Positions 1 through 12,106 of a DNA stretch of 64,000 nucleotides are shown one piece after another. The stretch is from Stereum hirsutum FP-91666 SS1 (lineage: Eukaryota; Basidiomycota; Agaricomycetes; Russulales; Stereaceae): positions 2,579,428-2,643,427 of the forward strand of contig NW_006763135.1 in assembly GCF_000264905.1 (NCBI RefSeq). Direction: 5' to 3'. Positions within the stretch are counted from its first letter, which is position 1; each line of letters opens with the position of its first letter. Both the position numbers and the translations under genes were made by a program. Below the pieces are notes generated by a model. It was given only the letters and a program-made list of their open reading frames with translations, did not search any database and had not been told where the DNA came from.

Positions 1-231
1 CTGAGAACCGACGCGAACACGAACCTAATGGTCCCCCGCGCGGTGATGCCCACGCTGGTCGGTGACGTCGTCAAGGGGGAGAAGGATGTCTGGCTCGTTA
101 GCTGTGTTTTTGGCTTGCCGACAGAAGGGGACGCAAGTGGCGCGGCGGCCGGATGGATGGCGCAGTGGAAGAAACGTCCGGTAGTGCCAAAAGAGATACA
201 GGATCTCTTGGACGAGAGTTTGCGTTCGTGA
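1..231 (+). CDS. C-terminal end of an unrecognised protein (5' truncated by window)
   Basis: The frame is open from base 1 and ends at a TGA at 229-231, so only the last 76 residues of a longer protein are visible. The segment has a short hydrophobic stretch ([11 protein letters not shown]) and a charged tail ending in [12 protein letters not shown]. No family is recognised. It converges with the minus-strand phosphatase-like gene that ends at 614. The open frame up to the window edge and the clean stop support a real exon, but the start, the domains and the function cannot be judged from here. Confidence 0.55.
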   Translation: MRTDANTNLMVPRAVMPTLVGDVVKGEKDVWLVSCVFGLPTEGDASGAAAGWMAQWKKRPVVPKEIQDLLDESLRS

Positions 232-613
232 GTACGGTGTATTGATGACATGTGTGTGTAACAGATCCTTGAAGTTGTCCTCACTTGAGCGGCTCTTTTT
301 TTGAGTGGCTCATGGGTGGCTGAAATGTACTTGTATCGGCCATCGATTTTCAGTGTGAAGCACGGATATGTTGGCAAGATAGATCGACAGGGGAGTAATA
401 ATACAGTGATACAAAACATAGGCGATAGCAAGGGAAAGAGCAGACTGCGTGGAGGAGGACCAAGATGATGGTAAATACAAAAAAGAGCGAAGGAAGGCTC
501 AGATGTGAGCTATGGCCAGATGCGTTCATGAGCATGTTGACTTCGCTATTGGGAACAAGAGACATACCTTTTTCTAGTATGATGACTGTCGAAGGTACGT
601 TCGTTACAACAAT
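232..613. other. intergenic spacer between convergent genes
   Basis: This 382-bp stretch lies between two gene ends pointing at each other. It should hold both 3' untranslated regions. The short ORF on the minus strand (350-565) has no recognisable family and no supporting context. Nothing else is seen. Confidence 0.5.
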
Positions 614-1443
614 CTATTGGTGACCCCGCTCTTGCAAGCGGCGGTCGACCTGCTGACGCCAACGAACGTAGATGCCCTCGGTGTTAGACGGAGCATATCG
701 GCACATCTCAAATATGGATAACTGCTCCTGGAATCCGGCGTTGGGCCATATCTGTTCGCGAGCAGCTGTTCGTATACGGTGCGTCAGACAAAGGACTCTT
801 AGAGAGTGTAGTGGAGATTTGACTGACCACGCCTAACGCTGTCTAGGGCTTGGGCTGACCCCATGTGCTGGGACCACATCACTAAAATGATCTTAGTAAG
901 TAGTATATACTATGAGAAGCAAGAGTTACTGACAGTATGCGGCCACAACGGTTGCGCTGCGCGATAGACCGTAGACTCCGTGAACAAGGATGACACCGCC
1001 GCTCCGGAGTGCATCGTCGATGAACCTACAGGCGTGAGGAAGCCAAATAAGGAGATCGGCATGTTCCACATCCTGCACAGGAATACGAAGGTGTCGGATC
1101 CCGGACTGTGGATGCTGAAGACATACACGTCAATAGGTTGAATTAAGCATCGAAATGTAAAGAAAATAGAATTACCTCGGCAGGAATAGGTTCTGTGCAG
1201 ACGCTGATGATGTGCGTGATGCGACGTTCACTGAGAGCCCGCGTAGACTGAGCAGATACAAGGCTATGAAATATATTATCACAGCAACGATGAGCGATCA
1301 GAACTTTCCAATAGAGCGTAGAGAAAAGAGGAAGGTGTACTGCCAGACCAGAAAGGGCAGGCATATGAACCAAACAGGAACAGTACTTACTTGCCCATAA
1401 ACAACCGCCCTGGGACAATAGTGGCAACGTTCTTCCAACCCAT
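614..1443 (-). CDS. dual-specificity-phosphatase-fold protein with Cys-to-Gly active site (probable pseudophosphatase)
   Basis: Five exons (1443-1391, 1263-1176, 1114-934, 881-828, 765-614) join in frame to give 175 residues. The start is the first ATG after an in-frame stop. The whole product is a DSP catalytic domain: PGRLFMGN near the N-terminus, ERRITHIISVC, the RIPVQDVE strand, then the P-loop, and a C-terminal WPNAGFQEQLSIFE helix typical of the family. The P-loop reads HGVYGLSRSA at residues 92-101. The catalytic Cys of the H-C-x5-R signature is Gly93 (codon GGA, 977-979), while the Arg and the Ser after it are kept. By family knowledge a DSP without this Cys cannot form the phospho-cysteine intermediate, so the protein is probably a phosphate-binding or scaffold pseudoenzyme. 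The frame is intact through all exons, which argues against simple decay. Confidence 0.82.
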
Positions 1444-3045
1444 AGCAATGATCTGTATGCCTTCGACGGTTTAGAGGACTGAGTACTCGACACTTGAGTG
1501 ACGTCGGGGCTGGCGATAGCGATTTCTCATCCGAGGCCATGGTTGTATTTGAAGGAGGGCAAGTCGCTCACGGATGAGCACCAGTCCCGGTAAATGCATC
1601 GGATTCAATAGCCGCTACACCCATCTCTAAGCCAATGTTTGGAATACGAACCGAAAGTAGTGGCCGGGATGAGCTACATGGCGATGATGTCGATGAACAG
1701 CCATAACTAGAGTTGTCCGTTCCAGCGTAAGTGATCTACCATTTGCAATTCGAAACGTGACGTCGTGCGGCTGTGTCCGAGAGTTGGCCTCCGGAACTAT
1801 CGTTGCGCTATACCACCGGACAGTCACTGCATAGGTTTTTTCTTCTGACCTCCTCCTCCTCGAAGGCGTTCACGCATCGCTTCCGCAGCCAATTTCGGAC
1901 GTTGCTACTTTGTGCTCGGCGCTCTCTGACTCGACGGGGCAGCCACTCAACAACATCATGTTGACAGTGGCGAACTGTGCGCGAAGTTTTCTCAGCTTTC
2001 CGCTTGTCTCGTCCTCCGGAGTTTTAGAAAAAGTCAGGACCAGCGCGACACTACTGCAAACTAATTGTTGGCTTCCCTGAATGCTTGTCATCCTCCAGTG
2101 GCGATCTCATATATCTCACTTTGTGTATACGAAGTCGCCACTCAGTAAACGCCTAGAAATTTAACCACGCGGTTCAGATCGGGCTATGATTCCGTACGTG
2201 CTTCGGTTTCCTCCGTTTGCGTTTGAAACTTCCCTCGTCGCCTCTAACAGTTGTATCCCTTGTTCGTTCCTTGTTTGAGCGACGCTCGACAAGTATAGCC
2301 TCGAGCAGCGGTTACACTAGAGTTAATATCGTCTTATATGCGCCAACTCAGGGATCGTGCAGGAACAGTAAATGTCTAATGGCAGCTGCCAGACTGACAA
2401 ACCACCTGCCGCTCTATCATCGACTCATCCTTCGGAGTTAAACAAGGTCTTTTCCGTATCACTTCAGAGCAATTCCGCAAGAAGCAAACGTCAGACTCAC
2501 AGTACTACGCTATCTTCTGCTTCTACTCTGGTCAGCATTTTTCGAGACTAGTTCGAAACATACTATGTCAACTTGCATTCATGTTGTCCAATCCGGTTAC
2601 ACCCGACGGGGGCGTTGGAAGCACCTTGGCCAAGGACAGCCATCAACATGCATCGTGGCCCCGCCCACGTTAACTGACGTATCGCGTCAGGGCGCGTCGC
2701 TTGTGTTGGTCGTCCCGACTGATAGCCGACGGGTTCTGTGTACCGGGTCAAGTTCGTCGAAAATGCTCACCCCAGCCCGGTTCGTGCGCCATCAAGGCCG
2801 TCTGTCTCGAGCGTTCCTCAAGGAAAAGGAACATTCAAAGCGAGCAACAAACGTGGGGGTGTGGACTGACGTAACCATTGTCCTGCAGGTCGGGCCTTGC
2901 CGTGAACACGAGTTTCATTTCCCGCGGCACTCTTGTACCTTCGCAGCGACGACTGCGAGATCCACCCCACAATCAACCCTCCACTCCCAATCCACCAGGT
3001 GCTATCTTCCCCTTACCCACCCCTATCCTTTCCCCGGGATACGAG
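1444..3045. other. 1.6-kb spacer without a recognised gene
   Basis: This lies between the divergent phosphatase-like gene and the basic-protein gene at 3046. Several short ORFs occur on both strands, the longest at 2565-3062 on the plus strand, but none shows a known motif or a convincing intron chain. The last 90 bases before 3046 are strongly C/T-rich, as in many fungal leaders. An 8-bp inverted repeat (AGTGGCGA at 2097-2104 and TCGCCACT at 2135-2142) is present. It could hold a fast-evolving small gene or old repeat remains; nothing can be named. Confidence 0.4.
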
Positions 3046-3637
3046 ATGCCGCTCAACATTGAATGGAACGGTGTGAGTAGTTTGTAGAAGACCATTGCTT
3101 GGCTTGACTAACACCCTTGACAATTGACAGGAAGACGGCCGTAAGCGCCACCGTCCGAAAGCCTCCACCATCCATGGTTGGCTTTGCATGTGGCGCGGTA
3201 CATTCATGGGTAACGAGAAAGTTCGCCAACAGGGTCGGAGGGAGATGAAGGAAGCGGCAGCTCTGAGAACATATAGACGCCAGCATGGGTCGAGTGGGAA
3301 GCGTAGTGGCGGAGGTGGCCTGTTCGGGCTAGGGAGGAGTTCTTCCACCAGACCACGTGCTAGCCCCAAGAGGCATACTAGCAAACATACACCTACTCGC
3401 AGCCATCCACAGCGGCAACTATCCGGCCAAAGCGCACATCGGCCGTCGCAGAGTCGTCGTCCGAGTCAAAGTCATCGTCATGGTGATTCACGCCACACAA
3501 GCCCGAGGCCTGCTGAGCAGGGCAAGGGCGCTGGGGTGAGTCGGCGGGGTACGAGCGGGAGCCAGGCGCAGAAGGCTCGGGCGCAGGTCAGTGCTAATAG
3601 ACAGGGGGCAGTGAGGCGGCCGTCGGGGAGACGTTAA
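3046..3637 (+). CDS. small basic protein, conserved N-terminus and low-complexity basic tail
   Basis: Two exons (3046-3072 and 3131-3637) joined by a 58-nt GTGAGT/ACAG intron give 177 residues. The ATG follows a long C/T-rich leader. The first third is ordered-looking: a short MPLNIEWNG start, a basic KRHRPKAS stretch, a WLCMWRGTFMGNEKVRQQG segment and a helix with alternating Arg and Glu. After about residue 75 it turns into a Gly patch and then a Ser/Arg/His/Gln-rich tail ending in RRPSGRR. There is no signal peptide or membrane segment. The family is not recognised; the high Arg/Lys content would fit a nucleic-acid-associated protein, but that is inference only. Confidence 0.65.
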
Positions 3638-4405
3638 TGAGCTATTGTACGTCCGTGGAGTTTGGACTTCGCTTCTGCCTATTATCGATCCGTGATCGCC
3701 CTTCTCTCTCCTTTGTATCAACTCCTTCATACTTTATTGGGCTCATTTGTTCTCTTTGGGTGTATATTGGCTTCTGCTTATTTACCTCGGGGCATGTGTC
3801 TCTTGTGTCTGTCTCTATTGACTATTACTATTAGACCATATGCGAGTTTGGGCTTGCGATTTGTATCATTCATGACCATGCTACGACCTCCTTTTACTAT
3901 CTGTATCACTCTTTGACACCGCTCGTTATAGTTGTACATGTACGTTGGAATCCATACCAGTGACTCCTTGTTGATCGTATCGTTAAACCCGCCTCATCAA
4001 TTCCCTAAAGTAGCTAAAGCATTCAGAACTTGGCCTCGAGAAGTTTGATTAGGACTGCAAAAGGCGCATCAAACAGCCACGTCGGAAGCGACGCGCACAG
4101 CAACAGTGTTTGCATGTTGAAGATTTTTAGTGAGGATGATTGACAGGATGCCATGCATTGAAGAACGATGACGTCGTCGGGTAGGCACGGAAGTAAAACG
4201 AAGCATTCAACCCCGGATTGGCAAACCGCCTTCCATACACAGCGCAGCGGCTACCGCCGGCTCGCTTAGCAGAGCTATCCGAAGACCGGCCTTTGCTGTG
4301 TGGCCCAGTATGTTTACGGTACAAAGGATCGAAACCGCTTGCCGTTCTTCAACAAGTCTTCAGAATACCGAGAAGCAATGCTCGATGCATGTTGTTTAAC
4401 TTTAC
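3638..4405. other. intergenic, no gene recognised
   Basis: This 768-bp stretch follows the basic-protein gene and includes a T-rich segment (about 3660-3910) that looks like 3' untranslated sequence. The small ORFs on both strands are not supported by motif or splice structure. Confidence 0.4.
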
Positions 4406-4753
4406 TCATCCACCACAATCCACTTGGTTTCCGTAATGACCATAGAAAGCGGCAATCTTCAGTCCGTCCTCGCGCTGAGCACCACACAGCTCCTTGAACG
4501 CCGCAGGTTGTACGATCCGACGAAACAAGATGTTTGAGAGTTCGCAACTCTGTAGTTGTCAGTGGCAATGCTCAGGTGAATCTTCTCGGCAAAAACAGCG
4601 CAATATGAACATCGTTCGACGCATGAGAACGTCAAGGTGGGGATGAAAAAACAAACATACACCACAGCATTGAACGTAGAGATGGGACCGTGAATACAGA
4701 CGGCAATTGGGAACATCGAATGCGAATGGGGGAGTGCGAAAACATCGAGGCAT
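4406..4753 (-). other. speculative two-exon small ORF overlapping the TAF4 stop codon
   Basis: An ATG at 4753-4751 shares one base with the TAF4 stop (TAATG). Frame 4753-4661 can join across a GTATGT/ACAG intron to 4549-4406, giving 78 residues ending at a TGA. The second exon has a coding-like composition (for example AAFKELCGAQREDGLKIAAF) and five Cys occur in the whole product. No family is recognised and no transcript evidence is available. It may simply be the TAF4 3' untranslated region. Confidence 0.2.
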
Positions 4754-6288
4754 TAGACCCATCCTCTAGCAGCACCACGCCCACCTCCGTGGCCTCGCTC
4801 CTTCCCTACCACAAACATAGCGTCTCGTAAGGTCACCAGGCGTTTGTTGTCATCCTGTGGGGTCGCAGTGGTCGACTGGGATTTATTCGCCGCGGACACG
4901 TAAGGCCTCGCCCACCCGCCTGCACCTCCTGAGCCTGAACCATTCCCTTTTTCAGTTCCAGCTGCCGGTGATGGTGCGGAAGATGGGGTGGATGGGGCAG
5001 CGGGTTTGGGTTTAGGAGCTGGTACCGTGTTGGCCGCGTTCATCCACGCATACTTGCCCGTACCCAATCCTGCCGCCTGACTCGCCACCGCATTCGACAT
5101 CTTCTTCCGGACATCCTCCGACATGTTCTTCGCCGTGACTCCAGGACCTTCCGTCTTCTTCTTCTTCTTTTTGGGACCCTCGACCTCCTCCTCCACCGGT
5201 GCGCTCGCTGTGGTCGTCGTAGCACCTCCAGGTGAAACAGCGGCGAGAGCTGCTGCGTGTTGAGCGGCAAGCTCTTTCCGCTCTCTCCTGATCTTCATCT
5301 CTTCCTCACGTTCGGCCTTCTCTAATGCCGCGAGCTGCTTCGCCACGTCCCTTCGCACGGACACACTCCACATAGGCTTCCCATCCTCATACATCGACGC
5401 AGGACGATCAAATTGCGTGTCTGTGCGGTGGGCGGACGCTTCAATCATGGCAGTGACAAGTTCTTGTAGTCGGGCGCGCAATGCAAGAGCAATGTAATTG
5501 ATAGAGTCGTCTGGAATCTTGGTAACTTTGTGTTTCGTGCCGATACTACGGATCGTCGGGCCTAGGAACCGTGTGTCGAAGTTTGGTGTAACAGGCTGCT
5601 TTCGTGAACGATCTTCGTAAGGTCGGTAAGTCTGATGGTACGTAGACTGTGACTGTAGTGTTTCTTCTTCTGCCTATAATTGGACGCCACAGGCACCAGC
5701 CAGTCAAGCGCTGAAAAGTAGAGTGAAACGATTGTAGAACGTACTCGCAGGTCAACTCCAGCACTGCCAAGAGCATCGTTGAGTGTAGCAACATCAGCCG
5801 TGTCTAGTTGGTTTTGGTTTTGTGCCTGATTTTGCGTCTGAGGTGCGGCCGTCACCGGTGCGGCGGTCGGGATAGGTTGGGTCTGACGTTGAACGGCGGG
5901 AGCGGTGCCCGTTTGTTGTTGTTGAGTAGCCTGAGGCTGTGGGATGTATGGCTGGTAGTGGCCGTAGGAGGCTTGGGGATAATGTGAGTGTTGATATTGG
6001 TAGTACGACGACCTGTGTGGACGTTAACAATCGCGATAGAAGTATTGTGAATGAGTAATTACGCTGTATGTTGTTGTAGTGCCGGGTCAATCGGTATTTC
6101 TGATAGCGTTTAGACCATCAGAGTGGATACCAATAAAAAGAGCAAACCAAGGAAGCCATACGATGCTGAGCCCATTGTGCAGTACTATATGGTGTGGCAG
6201 GTGTAGCAGCAGGCGTTGATGTTGAAGGTGTTGGCAATGCTGCTGCCGGGGGGTTGCTCTCAATCTTCGGAGTATTAGCTTGACTCAT
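4753..6288 (-). CDS. TAF4: transcription initiation factor TFIID subunit TAF4
   Basis: Four exons (6288-6162, 6099-6063, 6012-5745, 5673-4753) join in frame to give 450 residues. TAF4 is a TFIID subunit whose histone fold pairs with TAF12 in the RNA polymerase II pre-initiation complex. The first 110 residues are Pro/Gln/Ser-rich, a typical activation-type segment. The conserved C-terminal TAF4 domain starts around residue 130 with ALGSAGVDLRAEEETL. It runs through ALALRARLQELVTAMIEAS and a long charged helix (LEKAEREEEMKIRRERKELA). The tail has a KKKKKK patch, the element NMSEDVRKKMSNAVASQAAG, and ends in a Gly/Arg-rich segment. The second exon is only 37 nt. It is divergent from the PAF-acetylhydrolase gene, with 305 bp between the start codons. 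Identification is firm from the C-terminal domain. Confidence 0.9.
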
Positions 6289-6593
6289 GGCCAACTGCAG
6301 CACAATATAGAAAGCAAGCGTTTTATACTGGATTGAGCGCAAGACGGTGGAGAGGGCTTGAGCGTGAGCGATGAAAGCACTTTCATCGCGAGTCGCGCCT
6401 TGTCGCGCGTGACGCGCCTCTTGGTTGGGGTGTCTGGGGGTACGTCCGCATCTCGGGAGACCCCGGGTACTGTTTTGACAGATGGAAGTGACGTCAGATA
6501 TGGTCGCCACCAAAAATATAATGCAGACGACCATCATGTCGTGTGCAGCATTTCCGGGTGTAGCAGAGCCCTTCTCCCTTGTTTCTCCCTCCC
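6289..6593. promoter_or_regulatory. divergent promoter region, TAF4 / PAF-acetylhydrolase
   Basis: This 305-bp spacer separates the start codons of two genes reading away from each other, so both promoters must lie in it. No unambiguous TATA box or factor site is seen. A short C-rich stretch precedes the plus-strand ATG at 6594. Confidence 0.5.
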
Positions 6594-8531
6594 ATGTCCT
6601 CATCACTTGCACCTTCTGGCACATACGCCGTGGGTGCTACCACCTTCGTCCTCCCCGTTCGTCCAGTACGAAACATTGGCCGTGCAAGAGTGCGACGAGA
6701 GTCGGGTGACGGTACCGAACCAGCGCTTCAGCTCGAAGACGTCGTCTTCACAGCCTTTTATCCCACTGATCCTACAACATTTGCCGACAAAAAACACGAA
6801 CATGGCCTCTTCTGGATGATCCGGTGGGTTTCGTTTTCATTCGAATTCGAACACAGATGATGGTTTCTGGAGTCGGGTGCCTTGGTATCCGACATTGAGG
6901 CATCACTTGGTGGTTCAAATCTTCTCCAAACCACTGTTTGAGCTAACGTTGGTGTGACCGTAGACCTCTTGCGGATTCTGTTAGAGGCTATGCTCATTTG
7001 TCCGGTGAGTTTGCCACTTCGACCCATCTAGGAAGACTCTACTCACAACATGCCTGCAGGTATCACGGCATATCTACTCTGGCCCATCATCCTGTTATTC
7101 GGATACCGTGTTAAGGTATGAGGTGGTGGCTACTCTTTGCACACCAGGCCTCAGTGATCTTCATTCCTAACTCTCTCGCCACTCATTCGGTGGCGTGTCT
7201 TTCAGATCCCGGTCTATGTGAACTCCCCTCCGGTTGGCTCAGCCATCCAACCTTCTAGCCCGGTATCACCTACGTCGGAGAAGGCTTCGTTAGGGCGCTG
7301 GCCACTAGCTCTCTTCTCTCATGGTCTTGCCGGAAGTAGAACAACGTATTCCAAGCTCTGTACGGAGATGGCGTCTTCCGGAAAGGTCGTACTCTCATTT
7401 GAGCATCGAGATGGTTCTGGCCCGGCATACAGGAGACGGGGCGGGTCAGCACAAGATTCTCAAACGCAGGCAAATCTGTACATTCATCCCGAGAACGTCA
7501 GGTACGTACTTTGGATGCATTCTACTGTGGGTGAATTATCAATTGTCTTTCATGTATGGTAGCTGGGAGGGGACGCCACCAGATAGCCCAGAAGAACTCC
7601 GTACAGAGCAGTTGGAATTTCGGCGTCACGAAATCTACCTTGCTTACAGCGCCTTCCTCAATTTGGTTCAGCACGGGGAACGCGGTGAACTTGACACGCT
7701 CGATGGAAGTGAGATAGAGTGGAAAGCTTGGGAGAATGTCGCCAAATGTGACGACGGGGTATTGCTCACTGGCCACTCGTTTGGCGGTGCCACTATAGTA
7801 AGTCTTTCAGTTTAGCTCCTTCACGTTCCAGTTCACCATGTTAGTTAATTCCTGTATTATAGCTCTCGATTCTCACCAACCCACCCCCGTTCGACACCCC
7901 ACCTATTCCAGCGTCACACGCATTGGCATTGGATCCGTGGGTACAGCCATTACCTGATCCCGGTCCCGTGCCTTTCGAGGACAATAACAGGTCCTTCAGA
8001 AACGTGAAGCTCTTGGTAATAAACTCGGAACAATTCACGTTATGGGTATGTTTACTTTTTCGGCGTGCACCATTCCATTCAATAACACAATCAATTGCAC
8101 GCAGAAAGACCACTTCACGAAACTGGAACACGGAGTAAAAGTGTGGACGGACAGTCATTTGCTCACTCTAGGTATTCCCTTCGACACTTTCTCTGGGCTT
8201 CTGTCCACTGGTACTAATGCGTTGCTCGTTCACAGTGCGCTCCAAGCACGTGTCTTTCTCAGACTTCCCACTCATCGCCCCACCTCCCTTTCGTGATTCG
8301 AACGCTTCACTTTATTTGAGCCAGATATGCTCTCTTTCGATTGCATTTCTTGATGACCACCTTAAGGAGACATTGGCTGGAATGAAGACCAGGAAGATGG
8401 AAATGGAGTGGGTGCAGCCGCCGGTACGATGGTGGCAAAGAAAGCGTCCAAATCCGACGAATGAGCAGAACCTGGGTCAGCGACAGCTCATTGGAGAGCC
8501 GGGTGATGTCATCGTCCATGTTCTGACTTGA
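6594..8531 (+). CDS. platelet-activating-factor acetylhydrolase-like phospholipase A2 (group VII family)
   Basis: Eight exons (6594-6823, 6964-7004, 7060-7115, 7206-7501, 7563-7797, 7863-8045, 8105-8171, 8236-8531) give 467 residues. The family hydrolyses short or oxidised sn-2 acyl chains of phospholipids. Visible hallmarks are the FYPTDPT start strand, the LALFSHGLAGSRTTYS oxyanion region, FEHRDGSG, and the nucleophile elbow TGHSFGGAT with Ser280. Near the C-terminus, KHVSFSDF carries the catalytic His (about residue 374). No clear signal peptide is present, so an intracellular enzyme is likely. The family also includes fungal carboxylesterases, so the exact substrate is uncertain. All exon phases agree, which supports the model. 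Confidence 0.88.
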
Positions 8532-8924
8532 GTGTACATACTCTGTTGGACAACCCTAGAACCTATACGCACGACCTCATCCATACGGACAATCAACTAA
8601 TATACTTTTACTACATTATATCGTCAGTTCTACGAACTAAGTATATTCATATGTCTGGAGAAGGACCTTACTGTGCCTAGTCCGCATTACTATATTATGA
8701 TTGGATCTCAGAATGTTCCTCTTGTCTTCGTGTTTTTCAACTGGCTCTCATGTTCGCAAATTGTTGCGACGCGCTCATACTCCCCTCTGATTTAACGACG
8801 CGTTATTTACATCTATTTGTGCCACCCATCGATCGCCACACTGGAGTCAGATTGGGTCCTTGTTTCACTTTTTGTTCCACGACCCCTCGCACGACCTATC
8901 GATACTACCCTATCTCCCACTACT

Positions 8925-11869
8925 ATGCCTCCAAAGGCGTCCTCAAATGCAGCAGATACTGCGCCTCTCATCGACCTCTTCAAATCGATAGGCCTCACTC
9001 AGGCCAAAGCTGCAGAGGCGGCAAAGAACCCGAAAAGCGCTACCATCTTCAAGGACTTGATCGAGAAGTATGCGCTCGTAGGAAAGCTGGACGAGAAACA
9101 GGCAGGGTTGGTTGCTGCACTTGCGGTGCAACTGTCGAAGACCAATGTCGGGGAGGAAGAGAAGAGTTACGTCGTGAATGCTATCCTGGACGGAAGGCTG
9201 AAGAGCGTGGACCAGGTCAATGGTACGTTTGCCCTCACTGTTTGATCTCGCTTATTACACTGCATAATATACCGGAAATGAATTGCTTATATATATTGGC
9301 GAAGACAAGTCTCTGACTTTTTGGCCTTGCAGCCGCGGTGAAGTACGTTGAGGGCCACACAGTTCCCATAGACGACAGTGACTTCGATATTCAGTGTGGC
9401 GTAGGTACGATCATATGCCCTTTGACAATGGCTGCATACTCTCATACTTTTCGTGTCTCGAATAGGGTTTAGCATTACAGCGGAGGAGCTTGCTCTGCGA
9501 GTGACGGAGTACATCAAGGCTAACGCCGTTGCGGGTTGGACCAACCTTGGGTCTACCATCACCGGTCTGAAAAATACTCCCGAACTTCGGTGGGCTAGTC
9601 CACTAGATCTCAAGAACGCCGTCGAGAAAGCGTTCCTCGAGACATTTGGTGCAAAAGAGACCGCGAAGGCGAAGGCCAAGGTATGTTTTCCCATCAGCGT
9701 TGACCGTTCACGCATGTTCGTCCCTCGCCATTCGTTTACTGAACTGTGGATTTTCATCCAGGAACCGAAGAAGGAGGCCAAGGATAAGCCTACGAAACAG
9801 GCGGAGGCTAATTTCTCAGTATCGGCCTCTGGAAGCTCGAAATCTGTCTTCGAGGAAGGATTCCTTGGTCGTCTCCATAAACCGGGAGAAAACCCCCAGA
9901 TCAAGCCTAGTCTTCGTGAAGAACACCTGAAGGCCACCGGAGGTCTCGTATACACCCGATTCCCCCCAGAGCCCAATGGTTACCTCCACATCGGACATTC
10001 GAAGGCCATCTTCGTCAACTTTGGGTATGCGGCGCATCATGGAGGGAAGTGCTACCTGAGGTACGACGACACGAATCCGGAGAAGGAGGAAGGGAGGTAT
10101 TTTGAGAGCATTCTGGAGACAGTTCGTTGGCTGGGTTTTGAGCCTTGGAAGATCACGTATTCCAGTGATTACTTTGATCAGCTCTACGAGCTGGCGGTGG
10201 TCTTGATCAAGAAGGATAAGGCGTACATTTGTCATTGTACCGGTGAGTTAGCCTGTCATACCCGATTTCTCCACTTGGCGTTCTTATCCATCGGTGTTTC
10301 GTTTAGGCGAGGAAATCCACGAACACAGAGGCGGCGACAATGGAGGTGCGAGAACGGCATGCAAACATCGTGATCGCCCTGTCGAGGAGTCACTACGAGA
10401 GTTCGAAGGGATGAAAACGGGGAAATACCAGCCAGGAGAGGCCATCCTTCGTATGAAGCAGGATCTGGAGGACGGGAACCCCCAGATGTGGGACTTGATC
10501 GCATACCGTGTTCTGCTTACTCCTCACCACCGAACAGGCGACAAGTGGAGGATCTACCCGACTTACGACTTCACTCACTGTTTGGTTGATAGCTTCGAAA
10601 ATATTTCGTGCGTCTGTCCTTTGCCATCTCGTCATACAAATATTAATATCTGAAAAATACAGGCATTCGCTATGTACCACCGAGTTCATCGCGTCGCGCC
10701 AGTCATACGAATGGCTCTGCGACCAGGTCGAAGTCTACAAGCCAAGGCAGTCCGAATACGGTCGACTTGCTATCCAAGGCTCCGTCATGTCAAAGCGGAA
10801 AATTCTCGCCCTCGTCGATGAGAAATACGTGCTCGGCTGGGACGATCCACGGCTATACACTCTCATCGCCCTGCGGCGTCGTGGCGTCCCACCAGGCGCC
10901 ATCATCTCCTTCGTCAGCACGCTTGGGATATCCACCAGCCCCTCCAACATCGAACTCGCCCGATTCGACCAGACCGTCCGTCAGTATCTCGAAAATAGCG
11001 CCCCTCGGCTGCTCATGGTCCTTCGTCCCCTGAAAGTGACCATCGAGAATCTTCCAGAGGACTACGTCCTCATGGTCGAGAAACCGCTCCACCCTAAAGT
11101 GCCAGAGCTGGGTACGAGTCAGATTCCGTTCACGAGGACAGTTTACATCGATCGAGATGATTTCCGACTGCAAGACTCTCCGGATTATTTCCGTCTGGCG
11201 CCAGGGAAGACCGTCGGCTTGTTCCAGGCTCCTCATCCCATCACCTGCACTTCGCACAAAACCGATCCAACGACTGGAGAGGTAACAGAACTCATCTGCA
11301 AGCTGGAGGAACCGGCCGCGGGCCAACCGCCGAAGAAGCCCAAGGCTTTCATCCAGTGGGTGGCGGAACACGCGCCAAGCGGAAGTCCTGTTCGCGTCGA
11401 TGAGACGAGGGTCTTCCACCGGCTGTTCAAGAGTGACAACCCTCTCGCTGCTGTTCCTGACTTCAAGGCCGATGTGGACCCGAATAGCTTGGAGATCATC
11501 AAGGGTGCGATGGTGGAGAGCGGGTTCTGGGCGCTTGCGAAACGCACGTATGCCAGCGCTAAGGTGGAAGGGGCGACGAGGACGAAGCGAGCGTTGGAGG
11601 AGAACAAGGGCATCAACTCGCATGAACCGGCTGCGGGAGCGTCAGGACACGGGCATGCGGATGAGCCGCAAGTGAGCAGCGAGCAGCTGGTGGGCAAGGA
11701 GTGCGTCAGGTTTCAAGGATTGCGGGTGGCGTATTTCGCGCTGGACTCGGATTCGAGGGTGGCGTCTCTCGATGAAACGGCCGATGTGGCGGCCGGGAGG
11801 AGGCAAGGTGACTTCTTGGTATTGAACCGGATCGTGAGTTTGAAGGAGGATTCGGGCAAGGCGGCATGA
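8925..11869 (+). CDS. GLN4: cytosolic glutaminyl-tRNA synthetase
   Basis: Six exons (8925-9222, 9333-9404, 9466-9680, 9762-10242, 10307-10607, 10663-11869) give 857 residues. The enzyme charges tRNA-Gln with glutamine using ATP. The first 195 residues are the eukaryote-specific N-terminal domain that aids tRNA binding, followed by a Lys-rich linker. The class I core has the HIGH motif (YLHIGHSKA, residues 271-274), a [10 protein letters not shown] strand and the KMSKS-type loop VMSKRK at about 497-502. Two beta-barrel anticodon-binding domains follow. The GlnRS-specific reading [16 protein letters not shown] separates it from glutamyl-tRNA synthetase. No mitochondrial presequence is seen. A late Ala/Gly/His-rich insertion (about residues 760-790) lies in the C-terminal barrel. 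Confidence 0.95.
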
Positions 11870-12106
11870 ACACGAACCGAGAAGTAGATTTGAATGTATT
11901 TGGTATACCACTCGCGCGTAGCTAATCTAAGAGAATACAGTAATAGACCGGCGGTGCCTAGGAAAGCGGAGTAAAGAGCAGACAGCGAGAAAAACAATAC
12001 AATCTTCACAGCGGAGGCTCTCCGAGACACTACTCAACAAAGCTTAACTTACGCCACTAACTTAAACTCTTCTGACGATCCAAATCAGTCCCATTCCTTC
12101 TCGTCC

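Noticed and set aside
2097..2142. 8-bp inverted repeat with 30-bp loop
   Set aside because: Short arms of this length are expected by chance in a window of this size; noted only in the spacer entry.
2565..3062. 165-codon plus-strand ORF upstream of the basic-protein gene
   Set aside because: It overlaps the next gene's start in another frame, its end is a C/T-rich leader, and it shows no motif.
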